Source: Pleomorphomonas sp.
GTDB taxonomy: Bacteria; Pseudomonadota; Alphaproteobacteria; Rhizobiales; Pleomorphomonadaceae
DNA length: 47,066 bases
Reading direction: 5' to 3'
NCBI GenBank assembly: GCA_029976075.1
Contig: JARKNW010000130.1
Span: forward strand, 1-47,066
Shown: one piece after another, positions 1-8,276 of the stretch
Numbering within the stretch: the stretch's first letter is position 1
How the letters are laid out: every line of letters starts with the position of its first letter
The notes under the pieces: model-generated
Databases searched by the model: none
Seen by the model: the letters and a program-made list of their open reading frames with translations, nothing else
What the model was told of the DNA's origin: nothing
Made by a program: the position numbers and the translations under genes

Positions 1-649
1 GTCTCGCCTCCGCCGGCAGGAAGTCGCGGTAGGTTTCGTCGAGGATCAGCCAGATGCCGCGCCGCCGGCAGAGTTCCAGGAGGTCGGCAAGAAGGGCCGG
101 CGGATAGACGGCGCCGGTGGGATTGTTGGGCGAGACGACCGCGAAGGCCCTGACGTCGGGCGTGATCGCCTCGTCGAGCGCCTCAAGGCTTGGCAGGAAT
201 CCGCCCTCCGCCGGACAGTCGACGAGGCCGATGCCGATACCGAACATGCGCAGCGAGGTCTCATGATTGAAGTAGAATGGGTTGGACAGCAGAACGCGGC
301 TGCCCGGTTCGGCGACGGCGAGCGCTGCGCAGATGAAGGCCTGGTTGCAGCCGGCGGTGATGTGGATGTTGTCGGCGGCGATTGCCGCCCCGTAGAGGGT
401 GCTCTCGTCGGCGGCGAGCGCGTCGCGCAGGGCGCGCTCCCCCTCGATCGGGCCATAGGCGGCCGTCGACGGATTGGCTGCCGCCGCCCGCAAGAGCGCG
501 ATCAGCTCGGGGTGCGGCGGATAGCCCGGCACGGCCTGCGACAGATCGACCGTCGGCCCCAGGCCGCCGTCATAGGCACGGGCCCAAGCCTGAACGGAGG
601 GAATGGGCGGCGGAGCGAGGTCGGCGACGAGAGGATTGAGGCGCGGCAT
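1..649 (-). CDS. Aminotransferase class I/II, PLP-dependent (C-terminus outside window)
   Basis: The first 216 residues of a fold-type I aminotransferase are present; the rest, including the PLP-binding lysine, lies left of the window. Seen: AYGPIEGERALRDAL (residues 65-79), the substrate/PLP region SPNNPTG (173-179), and LILDETYRDF (201-210), whose Asp204 should contact the pyridine nitrogen. The ATG at 649 follows an AGGA about 9 nt upstream. It lies 27 bp after the LysR gene in the same direction, so the two are probably cotranscribed. From family knowledge it transfers an amino group from an amino acid to a 2-oxo acid in the cytoplasm. Linkage to the ureohydrolase and polyamine-type importer suggests an amine or guanidino-acid catabolic substrate, but this is inference. 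The subfamily cannot be fixed from this half. Confidence 0.88.
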   Translation of the reverse strand, partial: MPRLNPLVADLAPPPIPSVQAWARAYDGGLGPTVDLSQAVPGYPPHPELIALLRAAAANPSTAAYGPIEGERALRDALAADESTLYGAAIAADNIHITAGCNQAFICAALAVAEPGSRVLLSNPFYFNHETSLRMFGIGIGLVDCPAEGGFLPSLEALDEAITPDVRAFAVVSPNNPTGAVYPPALLADLLELCRRRGIWLILDETYRDFLPAEAR

Positions 650-676
650 GTCCGGGATCCTGTGACGGGGTCTGTT

Positions 677-1645
677 TCAGGCATCGGGCGATAGGGTGGC
701 GGGCCGGCGCTGCGGCGAGCGCGGCGACAGCTTGGGTTCGGGCAGGGCGTCGGCGTCGAGCGTTGCGAACATCCAGTCGACGAAGGCCTTGACGATCGGC
801 GCGGAACGCATCTCGTTGCGGCAGGCGATGAAGAAACTGTCGTTGGCCGCCACCGAGAGGTCGAAGGGTACCACGAGATCGCCGTCGGCGATCAGACGGG
901 CCGCGGTGATGGTATCGCCCACCGCGACGCCCTGTCCGTGCACGGCCGCTTCGGTGGAAAGGCGCGCGTCGCCAAGGAAATGCTGGCGGCCGCGTGGCAG
1001 CTCGGCGGCGTCGGCCGCGGTGAGCCAGGTCGCCCACTCGTCGCCACGGTCGCCGTGCAGCAACGTGTGATGGCGAAGGTCGCGCACCGAGCGCAACGGC
1101 CGGCTGGCGATCAGGCTCGGCGAGACCACTGGAAACAGGCGAAGCGAGCTCCATAGCCGGCTCCAGCATCCATCGACGCTGCCTCGACCGTAAAGAATGA
1201 CCAGATCGACTTCCGGATCGCCGACGCGTGCCGGGTCGTTGCCGGCCGAAAGGTTCAGCGTGATGCCGGGGTAGGCGTCGGTGAAGCCATGGAGGCGTGG
1301 CAGCAGCCAGAAGGACAGGAGGCCGGCGACGCACATGATGGTCAGCGTACCGCTTGCCTCGGGCCGTTGCAGGCGGGCCGTCGCGGCGGCGATGTCGCCG
1401 AAGGCCTGGGCCACTGCGGGCAGCAGCAAGGCGCCTTGCGCCGTCAGCCGCATGCGGCGGCTGCCGCGTTCGAACAGCGAAGACCCCAGCGTCTCCTCGA
1501 GAGCCCTTATCTGATGACTGACGGCGCCGTGGGTGACGCCGAGCTCGCGCGCCGCCGCCGACACCGAGCCACGGCGGGCCGTTGCCTCGAAGGCACGCAG
1601 CGAGTTGAGCGGCGGCAGCCGGCCGGGAATTCCTTGGTCGCCCAT
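677..1645 (-). CDS. LysR-family transcriptional regulator, GcvA-like
   Basis: 322 residues, normal for LysR regulators. The N-terminal winged helix-turn-helix runs from about residue 13 to 72, with the typical LRAFEATARRGSVSAAAREL and GAVSHQIRALEETLG stretches, followed by a LysR effector domain (about 100-300). The HTH wording (LRAFEAAAR, VTHGAVSHQI) is characteristic of the GcvA/AmpR-like branch. It is divergent from the ureohydrolase gene, and the 207-bp gap carries a TCACAT-N14-ATGTGA inverted repeat close to its own start, so it probably controls the ureohydrolase/ABC operon and itself. The effector is unknown; a substrate or product of that operon is the natural guess. Confidence 0.92.
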   Translation of the reverse strand: MGDQGIPGRLPPLNSLRAFEATARRGSVSAAARELGVTHGAVSHQIRALEETLGSSLFERGSRRMRLTAQGALLLPAVAQAFGDIAAATARLQRPEASGTLTIMCVAGLLSFWLLPRLHGFTDAYPGITLNLSAGNDPARVGDPEVDLVILYGRGSVDGCWSRLWSSLRLFPVVSPSLIASRPLRSVRDLRHHTLLHGDRGDEWATWLTAADAAELPRGRQHFLGDARLSTEAAVHGQGVAVGDTITAARLIADGDLVVPFDLSVAANDSFFIACRNEMRSAPIVKAFVDWMFATLDADALPEPKLSPRSPQRRPATLSPDA

Positions 1646-1667
1646 CGGATCCGTCTGTGAGAAAAAT

Positions 1668-1693
1668 TCACATGCCTGGATAAATCAATGTGA
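1668..1693. promoter_or_regulatory. Candidate LysR-regulator binding site
   Basis: A perfect inverted repeat TCACAT (1668-1673) / ATGTGA (1688-1693) with a 14-nt spacer lies 23 bp upstream of the LysR start and 160 bp upstream of the ureohydrolase start. It contains T-N11-A type pairs, as LysR sites do. A second, weaker repeat TTTGCC (1711-1716) / GGCAAA (1726-1731) follows. Assignment to the adjacent LysR protein is inferred from position only. Confidence 0.45.
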
Positions 1694-1852
1694 GTTGCAT
1701 TTCAAATGGATTTGCCTTTTGATTGGGCAAACAAGGGGCAAACCAAGCTCCGGGGAACAGTTTAACAGGTCCGCCAAAGCGGTCGCCGGCGTGCTGTCAG
1801 TCGTCTACGGGCGCGGCAGGTCGCCATGTGACGCGCCGGGGAGACATCAGTC

Positions 1853-2905
1853 ATGGTCTGGGATGCCGAGCGGCTCAAGGCGCTGCGGGAGAAGTACACC
1901 GGCAAGCCGGGCGAGACCTACGATCCCCGCTACGCTCGGGTCGCGGCCCGTATCTTCAAGGGTGGTACGCGTGCTGCCCCCTTTGCGGGCATGCCCACTT
2001 TGCTATCGGCGCCGGCCCGCTCCATCGACTGGAACGCGCCCGATCTGGCGGATCTCGACGTTGCCCTTCTCGGCATGCCGATGGATCTCGGCGTCACCAA
2101 CCGTCCCGGTTCGCGGTTCGGACCGCGAGCGCTCAGGGCAATCGAGCGCATCGGTCCCTACAACGAGGCGCTCGACACCGCCCCCGTTCACGACATCTCT
2201 GTCGCCGATGTCGGCGACGTACCGTTTCGCGGCCGCTTTCGCCTGGAGCAATCCCACGAGGATATCGAGCGGACGGTCGCCGCCATCATCGCAGCCGGCG
2301 TGCTGCCGTTGTCGGTGGGGGGCGACCATTCGATCACCCACCCCGTCCTGCGCGCGGTCGGCGCCGAAGCGCCGGTCGGTCTCATCCACATCGACGCGCA
2401 TTGCGACACCGGCGCGCCGTTCGACGACACCAAGTTCCATCACGGCGGCCCGTTCCGCAATGCCGTGCTCGACGGTGTGCTCGACCCCACCCGCACCATT
2501 CAGATCGGCATTCGTGGCTCGTCGGAGTATCTCTGGGAGTTCTCGCGCGACAGCGGCATGACCGTGGTCGATGCCAAGGACATTTCCGGCCTTGGCATCC
2601 CTACTATCGTCGACATGGCGCGACAGGTGGTCGGCGACGGCCCAACCTACCTGTCCTTCGATATCGACAGTCTCGACCCGGCTTTCGCACCGGGCACCGG
2701 CACCCCGGAAGTGGGAGGCCTCACCAGTCGCGAAGCCTTGGCGCTTGTCAGGGGATTGAAGGGGCTGAACCTGGTCGGAGGCGACGTCGTCGAGGTTGCT
2801 CCGCAATATGACGCGACCAGCAATACGGCCCAGATCGGCGCCCAGATGCTCTTCGAGATCCTGAGCCTGCTGGTGTTCAGCCCGGCGCTGAAAAAGAGTA
2901 AATGA
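1853..2905 (+). CDS. Agmatinase-family ureohydrolase (agmatinase / guanidinobutyrase-like)
   Basis: 350 residues of the arginase/agmatinase fold. All Mn-binding motifs are intact: GGDHS (His159), HIDAHCD (Asp181, His183, Asp185) and SFDIDSLDPAFAPGTGTPE (Asp270, Asp272). These enzymes hydrolyse a guanidino group to urea plus an amine. The FHHGGPFRNA stretch (195-204) is like that of guanidino-acid hydrolases and agmatinases; the exact substrate (agmatine, 4-guanidinobutanoate, 3-guanidinopropanoate or guanidine) cannot be set from sequence alone. The ATG at 1853 follows GGGGAGA. The stop overlaps or abuts the next gene, the binding protein of a polyamine-type importer, so uptake and hydrolysis of one compound is likely. 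Cytoplasmic. Confidence 0.92.
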   Translation: MVWDAERLKALREKYTGKPGETYDPRYARVAARIFKGGTRAAPFAGMPTLLSAPARSIDWNAPDLADLDVALLGMPMDLGVTNRPGSRFGPRALRAIERIGPYNEALDTAPVHDISVADVGDVPFRGRFRLEQSHEDIERTVAAIIAAGVLPLSVGGDHSITHPVLRAVGAEAPVGLIHIDAHCDTGAPFDDTKFHHGGPFRNAVLDGVLDPTRTIQIGIRGSSEYLWEFSRDSGMTVVDAKDISGLGIPTIVDMARQVVGDGPTYLSFDIDSLDPAFAPGTGTPEVGGLTSREALALVRGLKGLNLVGGDVVEVAPQYDATSNTAQIGAQMLFEILSLLVFSPALKKSK

Positions 2906-2973
2906 ATTCTAAAGAGGGGAACCGGCCGCAGATGCCGAAAACGGCAACGGCCAGAGACAAGGGGACCAATGTG

Positions 2974-4062
2974 ATGACCAAGTTCACCGACATATCCATC
3001 AGCCGGCGCGCCTTGCTCGCGGCCGGTGCCGCCGGCGCAGCCGTGCTCGCCATGCCCAACGTGCTGCGTGCGCAGGACCGGACGCTCAAGGTCGGCGCCT
3101 ACGGCGGCTACTTCAAGAACTCCTTCGACAAGAACATCTTCCCCGAGTTCACCAAGGCGACTGGCATTGCCGTGGAATCGGTGGCCGAGCCGACCGGCGA
3201 AGCCTGGCTCGTCCAGCTCCAGCAGGCGGCCAATGCCGGTGAAGCGCCGGCCGACGTGTCTATGATCTCGCAGACCTCGATGCTGAAGGGACAGGCGACC
3301 GAACTCTGGGCGCCGCTCGATCCCGCCAAGATCAAGAACCTCGATGGTCTGATCCCGACCTTCATCAACAAGTACCCCGACGGTCGCATCGCGGGGATCG
3401 GCGCCGTCGCCTGGTATGTGACGCTGGTTTCCAACACCGACGTTTACAAGGAGGCCCCGACTTCCTGGGCCTTCCTCTGGGATCCGTCCAACGCCGACAA
3501 GCTCGGCCTGATGGCGCTCGTCTCCAACTCCTTCCTGCTGGAAGTGACCGCCAAGACTTTCTTCGGCGGCACCAATGCGCTCGACACCGAGGAAGGCATC
3601 CTCAAGGTGTTCGCCAAGCTGGCCGAACTCAAGAGCAACGTCCGCCTCTGGTATCGCGACGAAGCCCAGTTCGAGCAGGCCCTGAAGTCGGGCGAGATCC
3701 CGATGGGCCAGTATTATCATGACGTGACGGGCCTCGCGATTGCCGACGGCTTCCATGTCCGCTCGACCTTCCCCAAGGAAGGCGGCATCCTCGATTCCGG
3801 CTGCTGGGCTCTCTCCAAGGCCTCGAAGAAGGTCGAGGAAGCGCATCTCTTCATCGACTACATGAGCCAGCCCTCGATCCAGGCCCTGGTGACGCGCAAG
3901 GTGGGCACCGCGCCGACCGTCAAGCGCTCGCTGACCGACCTGACGGATGTCGAGTTCGCCGCCGCCTCGTCGGAAATCGATCCGATCATCCCGCGTTACG
4001 ACATGCAGGTCCAGAAGGCCGACTGGCTGAGCGAGAAGTGGACGGAGCTGATCGTCGGCTGA
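2974..4062 (+). CDS. Periplasmic substrate-binding protein of polyamine-type ABC importer (PotD-like)
   Basis: 362 residues from the chosen ATG at 2974, which has AAGGGG 8 nt upstream. The frame stays open to ATGs at 2902 and 2932; the longer forms would put more than 30 residues before the signal and are less likely. A twin-arginine signal is visible (ISRRALLAAG, Arg11-Arg12, then a hydrophobic run and LRAQ cleavage region near residue 34), so export folded via Tat is predicted. The mature part begins LKVGAYGGYFKNSF, typical of family-1 polyamine/iron-type binding proteins. It captures the substrate in the periplasm for the ATPase and two permeases that follow. Substrate inferred: a polyamine or guanidino compound. 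Confidence 0.9.
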   Translation: MTKFTDISISRRALLAAGAAGAAVLAMPNVLRAQDRTLKVGAYGGYFKNSFDKNIFPEFTKATGIAVESVAEPTGEAWLVQLQQAANAGEAPADVSMISQTSMLKGQATELWAPLDPAKIKNLDGLIPTFINKYPDGRIAGIGAVAWYVTLVSNTDVYKEAPTSWAFLWDPSNADKLGLMALVSNSFLLEVTAKTFFGGTNALDTEEGILKVFAKLAELKSNVRLWYRDEAQFEQALKSGEIPMGQYYHDVTGLAIADGFHVRSTFPKEGGILDSGCWALSKASKKVEEAHLFIDYMSQPSIQALVTRKVGTAPTVKRSLTDLTDVEFAAASSEIDPIIPRYDMQVQKADWLSEKWTELIVG

Positions 4063-4079
4063 TCGACCTCGCCATATCC

Positions 4080-4110
4080 GGCGCCTCGCTTGAGCGGGGC
4101 GCCCCTTTTT
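4080..4110 (+). terminator. Stem-loop plus T-run between binding-protein and ATPase genes (attenuator/terminator)
   Basis: The 5' arm at 4080-4089 and 3' arm at 4094-4103 pair over 10 bp (one G-U), with a TTGA loop, followed by CC and TTTTT at 4106-4110. It lies 18 bp after the binding-protein stop and 19 bp before the ATPase start. A leaky intrinsic terminator here would give more binding protein than membrane components, a known arrangement in ABC operons. Confidence 0.7.
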
Positions 4111-4128
4111 CTCGCGACGGAAATCCTC

Positions 4129-5160
4129 ATGTCGGGACTGGTACTCAAGGGCGTCAGCCGTGAATTCGGCACCGTCAGGGCGGTCAATGACGTCGATCTC
4201 GAAGTGCCCAATGGTCGCTTCGTTTGTCTGCTCGGGCCATCAGGCTGTGGCAAGACGACGCTGCTCAGGATGATCGCCGGCCTCGATCTGCCCACCACCG
4301 GCACCATCTCGATCGATGGCGAGGACATCACCCGCCAGCCGACCCACAAGCGCAATCTCGGCATGGTATTCCAGTCGCTGGCGCTGTTTCCGCATCTGAC
4401 CGTTGGCGGCAACATTGCCTATGCGCTCAGGATTCGCGGCCTTTCCAAGGAAGAACAGGCGCGCCGCGTCGAAGAGCTGCTCGCCATGGTCCATCTGCCG
4501 GGTTATGCCGACCGAGCCGTTGCCAAGCTTTCGGGCGGACAGCGCCAGCGTGTTGCCATTGCCCGGGCATTGGCTGTCAGTCCGCGCCTCTTCCTGCTCG
4601 ACGAGCCGCTGTCGGCGCTCGACGCCAAGCTGCGCGAGGCGATGCAGGTTGAGCTCCGCCAACTGCAGCAGCAGCTTGGCATCACGACCATCGTCGTCAC
4701 TCATGATCAGCGTGAAGCAATGACCATGGCCGATACGGTGATCGTCATGCAGGGCGGTGAGATCCGTCAGGCGGCATCGCCGGTCGAGATCTATCGCAAG
4801 CCCTCCGATACCTTTGTTGCCGACTTCATCGGTTCAACCAACCTGATCGACATCGCGCGGAACGGTGACCGCACCGTGCTGCTGGGACGCCCGGCCGCCA
4901 TTGGCATGCCCTATGGCGTTTCGAAGGCCACACTCTCGGTTCGGCCTGAAGATGTCGAGCTCACCGCTCCGTCTCCGGAGCTGCCTGAAGCGAAGATTAC
5001 CTTCGTTCGCGATCTTGGCGGCGCCATCGAGTTCTTCCTCGATGCTGGAGGCACCCAGGTCATCGCCGTGACCAGTCCCCGTGCCCGGCCGGAAGTGACC
5101 GTCGGCGATCGCGTCGGTCTCCGTCTCGATCCCGCCCGCTCCGTGGTGCTCACCCGATGA
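4129..5160 (+). CDS. ABC importer ATPase, PotA-like
   Basis: 343 residues from the ATG at 4129. A TTG start at 4090 would extend it by 13 residues but lies inside the terminator hairpin, so 4129 is preferred. Walker A GPSGCGKTT (about 36-44), signature LSGGQRQRVAIAR, Walker B LFLLDEPLSALDA, and the switch histidine in VTHDQREAM are all intact. After about residue 240 there is a C-terminal TOBE-type regulatory domain (SVRPEDVEL), as in PotA/UgpC. It powers import through the two permeases downstream and shares an ATGA start/stop overlap with the first of them. Confidence 0.95.
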   Translation: MSGLVLKGVSREFGTVRAVNDVDLEVPNGRFVCLLGPSGCGKTTLLRMIAGLDLPTTGTISIDGEDITRQPTHKRNLGMVFQSLALFPHLTVGGNIAYALRIRGLSKEEQARRVEELLAMVHLPGYADRAVAKLSGGQRQRVAIARALAVSPRLFLLDEPLSALDAKLREAMQVELRQLQQQLGITTIVVTHDQREAMTMADTVIVMQGGEIRQAASPVEIYRKPSDTFVADFIGSTNLIDIARNGDRTVLLGRPAAIGMPYGVSKATLSVRPEDVELTAPSPELPEAKITFVRDLGGAIEFFLDAGGTQVIAVTSPRARPEVTVGDRVGLRLDPARSVVLTR

Positions 5161-6008
5161 GACGCGAACCCGCCCGCGGCCTTGTCCAGCATCTGCCGGT
5201 GATCTTTCCCGGCCTGATGCTGACCGTCTTCTTCATCGTGCCCTTCGGCACCATGGTGGCGGTCAGCTTCTTTCGCCGCCAGCAGGGCGGCTTCTACGTG
5301 CCGGATTTCGTGCTGGCCAACTATGCACGCTTCCTGACGCCGTTCTTCGGCAACGTGCTGGCCTTCTCGCTCTACCTCGCCATTGCGGTAGCGGTGGTGG
5401 CGCTCGTGATCGCGGTGCCCTTCACTTATCTGATCGCCCGCTCGCGGCGACAGACGCAGGTGATCTGGCTGGTGGCACTTCTGTCCATTCTGTCGCTGTC
5501 GGAAGTGATCATCGGCTTTGCCTGGTCGACGCTTCTGTCGCGCACCGCTGGTATCACCAATCTCCTTGTCGCAATGGGCCTCATGCAGGCGCCGCAGGCG
5601 CTGGTGCCCGGCTTTGGCGCCGTGCTTACCGGCATGGTCTATCAGGCGATGCCCTATGCCGTGCTGGTGCTCTACCCGTCCATGGTGCGCCTCGACCCGA
5701 CGCTGACCGAAGCGGCCCGCACGCTCGGCGCTTCGCCGCTCAAGGCTTTCTTCACGGTGGTGCTGCCGGCGCTCAGGACGACGCTGATCGCCACGCTGAT
5801 CATGGCCTTCATCTTCGCGCTCGGCTCCTATCTTCTGCCGCAGATCCTGGGCAGGCCGAGCCACTGGACGCTGTCGGTGTTGATCACCGATCAGGCGCTT
5901 TACCAGTCGAACATGCCGTTTGCGGCCGCCATGGCAGTGTTCCTTGTGTTGGTGTCGCTGGCGCTCGTGTCGCTGACGATGTTCGCCAGCAAGAAGATGG
6001 AGGCCTGA
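5157..6008 (+). CDS. ABC importer permease, PotB-like
   Basis: 283 residues with six predicted membrane segments (first at about 13-35). The EAA cytoplasmic loop that docks on the ATPase is clear: EAARTLGASPLKAFFTVVLP (about 184-203). The start overlaps the ATPase stop by ATGA, so translation is probably coupled. It forms the inner-membrane channel with the next gene product. The PotB/HisM-type permease family is certain; the substrate follows only from operon context. Confidence 0.94.
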   Translation: MRREPARGLVQHLPVIFPGLMLTVFFIVPFGTMVAVSFFRRQQGGFYVPDFVLANYARFLTPFFGNVLAFSLYLAIAVAVVALVIAVPFTYLIARSRRQTQVIWLVALLSILSLSEVIIGFAWSTLLSRTAGITNLLVAMGLMQAPQALVPGFGAVLTGMVYQAMPYAVLVLYPSMVRLDPTLTEAARTLGASPLKAFFTVVLPALRTTLIATLIMAFIFALGSYLLPQILGRPSHWTLSVLITDQALYQSNMPFAAAMAVFLVLVSLALVSLTMFASKKMEA

Positions 6009-6009
6009 G

Positions 6010-6807
6010 ATGGAACGCTTCCTCTCCCGCCTTTATCTCGCGCTGGTCGGCATCTTCCTCGCCGCCCCGATTGTCGTGGTCGCCGGGGTCTCATTCAACG
6101 AGAAGCAGAACCTGTCCTTCCCCCCACAGGGTTTCTCCTTCCACTGGTTCGCCGAGATCTTTGTCGATCCCGAATGGTTCAGGGCGCTGATCGCTTCGGT
6201 GCTGCTCGCCGTCACCTCGGCGGCGCTTGCCGTCGTCATCGCCTTACCGCTCGCATGGTTCCTCTGGCGGCGCATCGCACCTTGGGCGCAGGTCTTCCAA
6301 CTGCTCGGCGTCGCGCCCTTCACGCTGCCGCCGGTGATCACCGCACTGGGCTTTCTCACCTTCTGGGCGACGTCCGGCTTTTATGGCCAAGTGTGGACAG
6401 CGGCGATCGCCCACGCCATCTTTTTCGTGACGCTGCCGCTCGTGACGTTGACGCTCGGCTTCTCGTCGATTGACCGGTCGCTGACTGAGGCGGCTGCCAC
6501 CATGGGGGCGGACGACCGCACGGTGTTCCGCACCGTCGTGCTGCCGCTGATCCTGCCCTATGTGGTCTCAGGCTATGCCTTCGCCTTCGTGCTGTCGCTC
6601 AACGAATATATCGTTGCCTACATGACCATCGGTTTCGTACGCGAGACGCTGCCGATCAAGGTATTCAACGCGCTCCGCTATGGCTACACGCCGACCATGG
6701 CGGCGGTGTCGGTGCTCTTCGTGGCGGTGACGGCGGCAGTGTTCGGCCTGATTGCCCGCTTTGGCGACCTGCCGAAGCTGATGGGCGCCATGTCGACGAA
6801 GGATTGA
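6010..6807 (+). CDS. ABC importer permease, PotC-like
   Basis: 265 residues and about six membrane segments. The first is preceded by a short basic N-terminus and followed by a periplasmic stretch with FSFHWFAEIF, typical of the second permease of polyamine-type importers. EAA loop: EAAATMGADDRTVFRTVVLP (about 159-178). It begins 1 bp after the preceding permease and is the last gene of the operon. Only 9 bp separate its stop from the stop of the convergent FAD oxidoreductase gene, and no terminator is visible between them. Confidence 0.94.
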   Translation: MERFLSRLYLALVGIFLAAPIVVVAGVSFNEKQNLSFPPQGFSFHWFAEIFVDPEWFRALIASVLLAVTSAALAVVIALPLAWFLWRRIAPWAQVFQLLGVAPFTLPPVITALGFLTFWATSGFYGQVWTAAIAHAIFFVTLPLVTLTLGFSSIDRSLTEAAATMGADDRTVFRTVVLPLILPYVVSGYAFAFVLSLNEYIVAYMTIGFVRETLPIKVFNALRYGYTPTMAAVSVLFVAVTAAVFGLIARFGDLPKLMGAMSTKD

Positions 6808-6816
6808 GACCCTCGG

Positions 6817-8202
6817 TTATATTACCTTGCCGGGGTTGAGGATGCCGAGCGGATCGAGCGCTGCCTTGAGGCGCTCCATCAGCGCGATTTCCGCCTTGGA
6901 GCGGCTATGCCCCAACCAGCCGCGCTTCAACGCGCCGATGCCATGTTCGGCGGATACTGAACCCGAGAAGCTCCGCGTTACGCCATAAACAACGCTTTCC
7001 ACCGCATGATGACCGGTCGGACCGGCCTCGGGCACGGACGCCATGACGTGGATGTTGCCGTCGGCGGCATGGCCGAAGAACACGGCCCGGCTCGCTGGAA
7101 GCTCTCGTGCAAGCGCCGACCGGCAGGCCTCGACGAAGCGCCCGACTTCGCCGGGTGGCAGACCGACATCGAAGCTCTCGTGCTCGCCCAGCACCGGCTC
7201 GATTTCAGCCGATGCGTCGCGGATCGCCCAGAAGGCCTCCATGTCGGAGAGTGATTGCGCCAGCATGGCATCCTCGACGAGACCCGCCTCGAAGATACCT
7301 TCCAGGAAGGTTTCGAAGGCGGCGCCGTCGCGAGTCGCATCGCGGCCATGACCTTCGATGAGGAGATAGAGGCCGTGCTTGTGGGCAAAGGGATCGCGGC
7401 GACCGGGGACATTTTCGGTGACCATCGCCCAGTAATCCGGCCACATGACCTCGAAGGCCGAAAGCATCGGCCCGAGATCGGCACGCGCACTGGCAAGGAT
7501 GTCGGCGGCCGCTTCGAAGTCACGAATAGCGACCAGTGCCAGTCCGGTCCATCGAGGTAGCGGCTGAAGCGCGAAGACAACGCGGGTCACCACGCCGAAC
7601 AAGCCCTCGGAGCCCGTGAACAACTGCTTGAGGTCGGGGCCGGCATTGTTCTTCAGCATCTTGTTGAGCGAGCCGATCACCGTGCCATCGGCCAGAACTG
7701 CCTCGAGGCCGAGCACGGACGCGCGCGTCATCCCATAGCGCAGCACCCGGTTACCACCGGCATTGGTTGAGACGATGCCGCCCGCTGTCGCTGTGCCGCG
7801 CGCACCGAAGTCAACCGGGAACAGCAACCCTTCGGCCTCGGCGGCTCGTTGCATCGTCTCCAGCGGCGTTCCGGCTCGCGCCGTCAGCGTCATCGCGCGC
7901 CCATCGATTTCCTCGATACCGGTCAGGCGTTCGAGCGACAGGGCCAGCGTGCCAAGTGCGGGCGTCGCTCCACCGCAGAGACCTGTAAGGCCGCCTTGGG
8001 TCGTGACGGCGAGGTGATGCCGCGATGCGATGGCAAGCGCCTCGGACACTTCCTCCGTCGAGGCTGGGCGCAATACGGCAAGCGGCTCTTGTGGCGACTG
8101 CACGGATGAGTCTGCATGGTTGCGGGCGGGGATGTCGGTGCCCCCCAGAAACCCCGCCGGGCCGAGCGCTGCCCTCAGTTCCGAAAGTGCCTGTTCGCTC
8201 AT
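6817..8202 (-). CDS. FAD-linked 2-hydroxyacid dehydrogenase (GlcD / D-2-hydroxyglutarate dehydrogenase type)
   Basis: 461 residues, usual for the family. The FAD-binding PCMH domain spans about 35-215, with TTQGGLTGLCGGATP (67-81) and TATAGGIVSTNAGGN. The C-terminal oxidase domain includes the family motifs HAADGNIH, SAEHGIGALKRGWLG and GILNPGKVI at the end. These enzymes oxidise D-lactate, glycolate or D-2-hydroxyglutarate and pass electrons to a carrier. The start has a GGGGTGG about 7 nt upstream. It follows the DppF-like ATPase gene in the same direction after 74 bp, so it may be the last gene of that transport operon; a hairpin sits in the gap. The substrate is not fixed. Confidence 0.9.
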   Translation of the reverse strand: MSEQALSELRAALGPAGFLGGTDIPARNHADSSVQSPQEPLAVLRPASTEEVSEALAIASRHHLAVTTQGGLTGLCGGATPALGTLALSLERLTGIEEIDGRAMTLTARAGTPLETMQRAAEAEGLLFPVDFGARGTATAGGIVSTNAGGNRVLRYGMTRASVLGLEAVLADGTVIGSLNKMLKNNAGPDLKQLFTGSEGLFGVVTRVVFALQPLPRWTGLALVAIRDFEAAADILASARADLGPMLSAFEVMWPDYWAMVTENVPGRRDPFAHKHGLYLLIEGHGRDATRDGAAFETFLEGIFEAGLVEDAMLAQSLSDMEAFWAIRDASAEIEPVLGEHESFDVGLPPGEVGRFVEACRSALARELPASRAVFFGHAADGNIHVMASVPEAGPTGHHAVESVVYGVTRSFSGSVSAEHGIGALKRGWLGHSRSKAEIALMERLKAALDPLGILNPGKVI

Positions 8203-8225
8203 CTTGCCACCCCGTCTCTCGATTG

Positions 8226-8250
8226 GGTCGGCATAGCATGTACGCCGACC
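8226..8250 (-). other. Hairpin between DppF-like gene and FAD oxidoreductase gene
   Basis: GGTCGGC (8226-8232) pairs perfectly with GCCGACC (8244-8250) around an 11-nt loop. No T-run follows in either direction, so it is not a convincing terminator. It may be an mRNA processing or stability element, or an operator half-site pair in front of the FAD oxidoreductase gene. Confidence 0.35.
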
Positions 8251-8276
8251 ATGACGACAGGCGGATCGGAGCTGGA

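Noticed and set aside
1646..1852. Possible guanidine riboswitch before the ureohydrolase gene
   Set aside because: Looked for the conserved guanidine-riboswitch motifs because of the gene's chemistry; only inverted repeats of protein-site type were found.
2647..3846. A minus-strand frame of about 400 codons over the ureohydrolase and binding-protein genes
   Set aside because: Spans two real genes on the other strand and has no recognisable motif.
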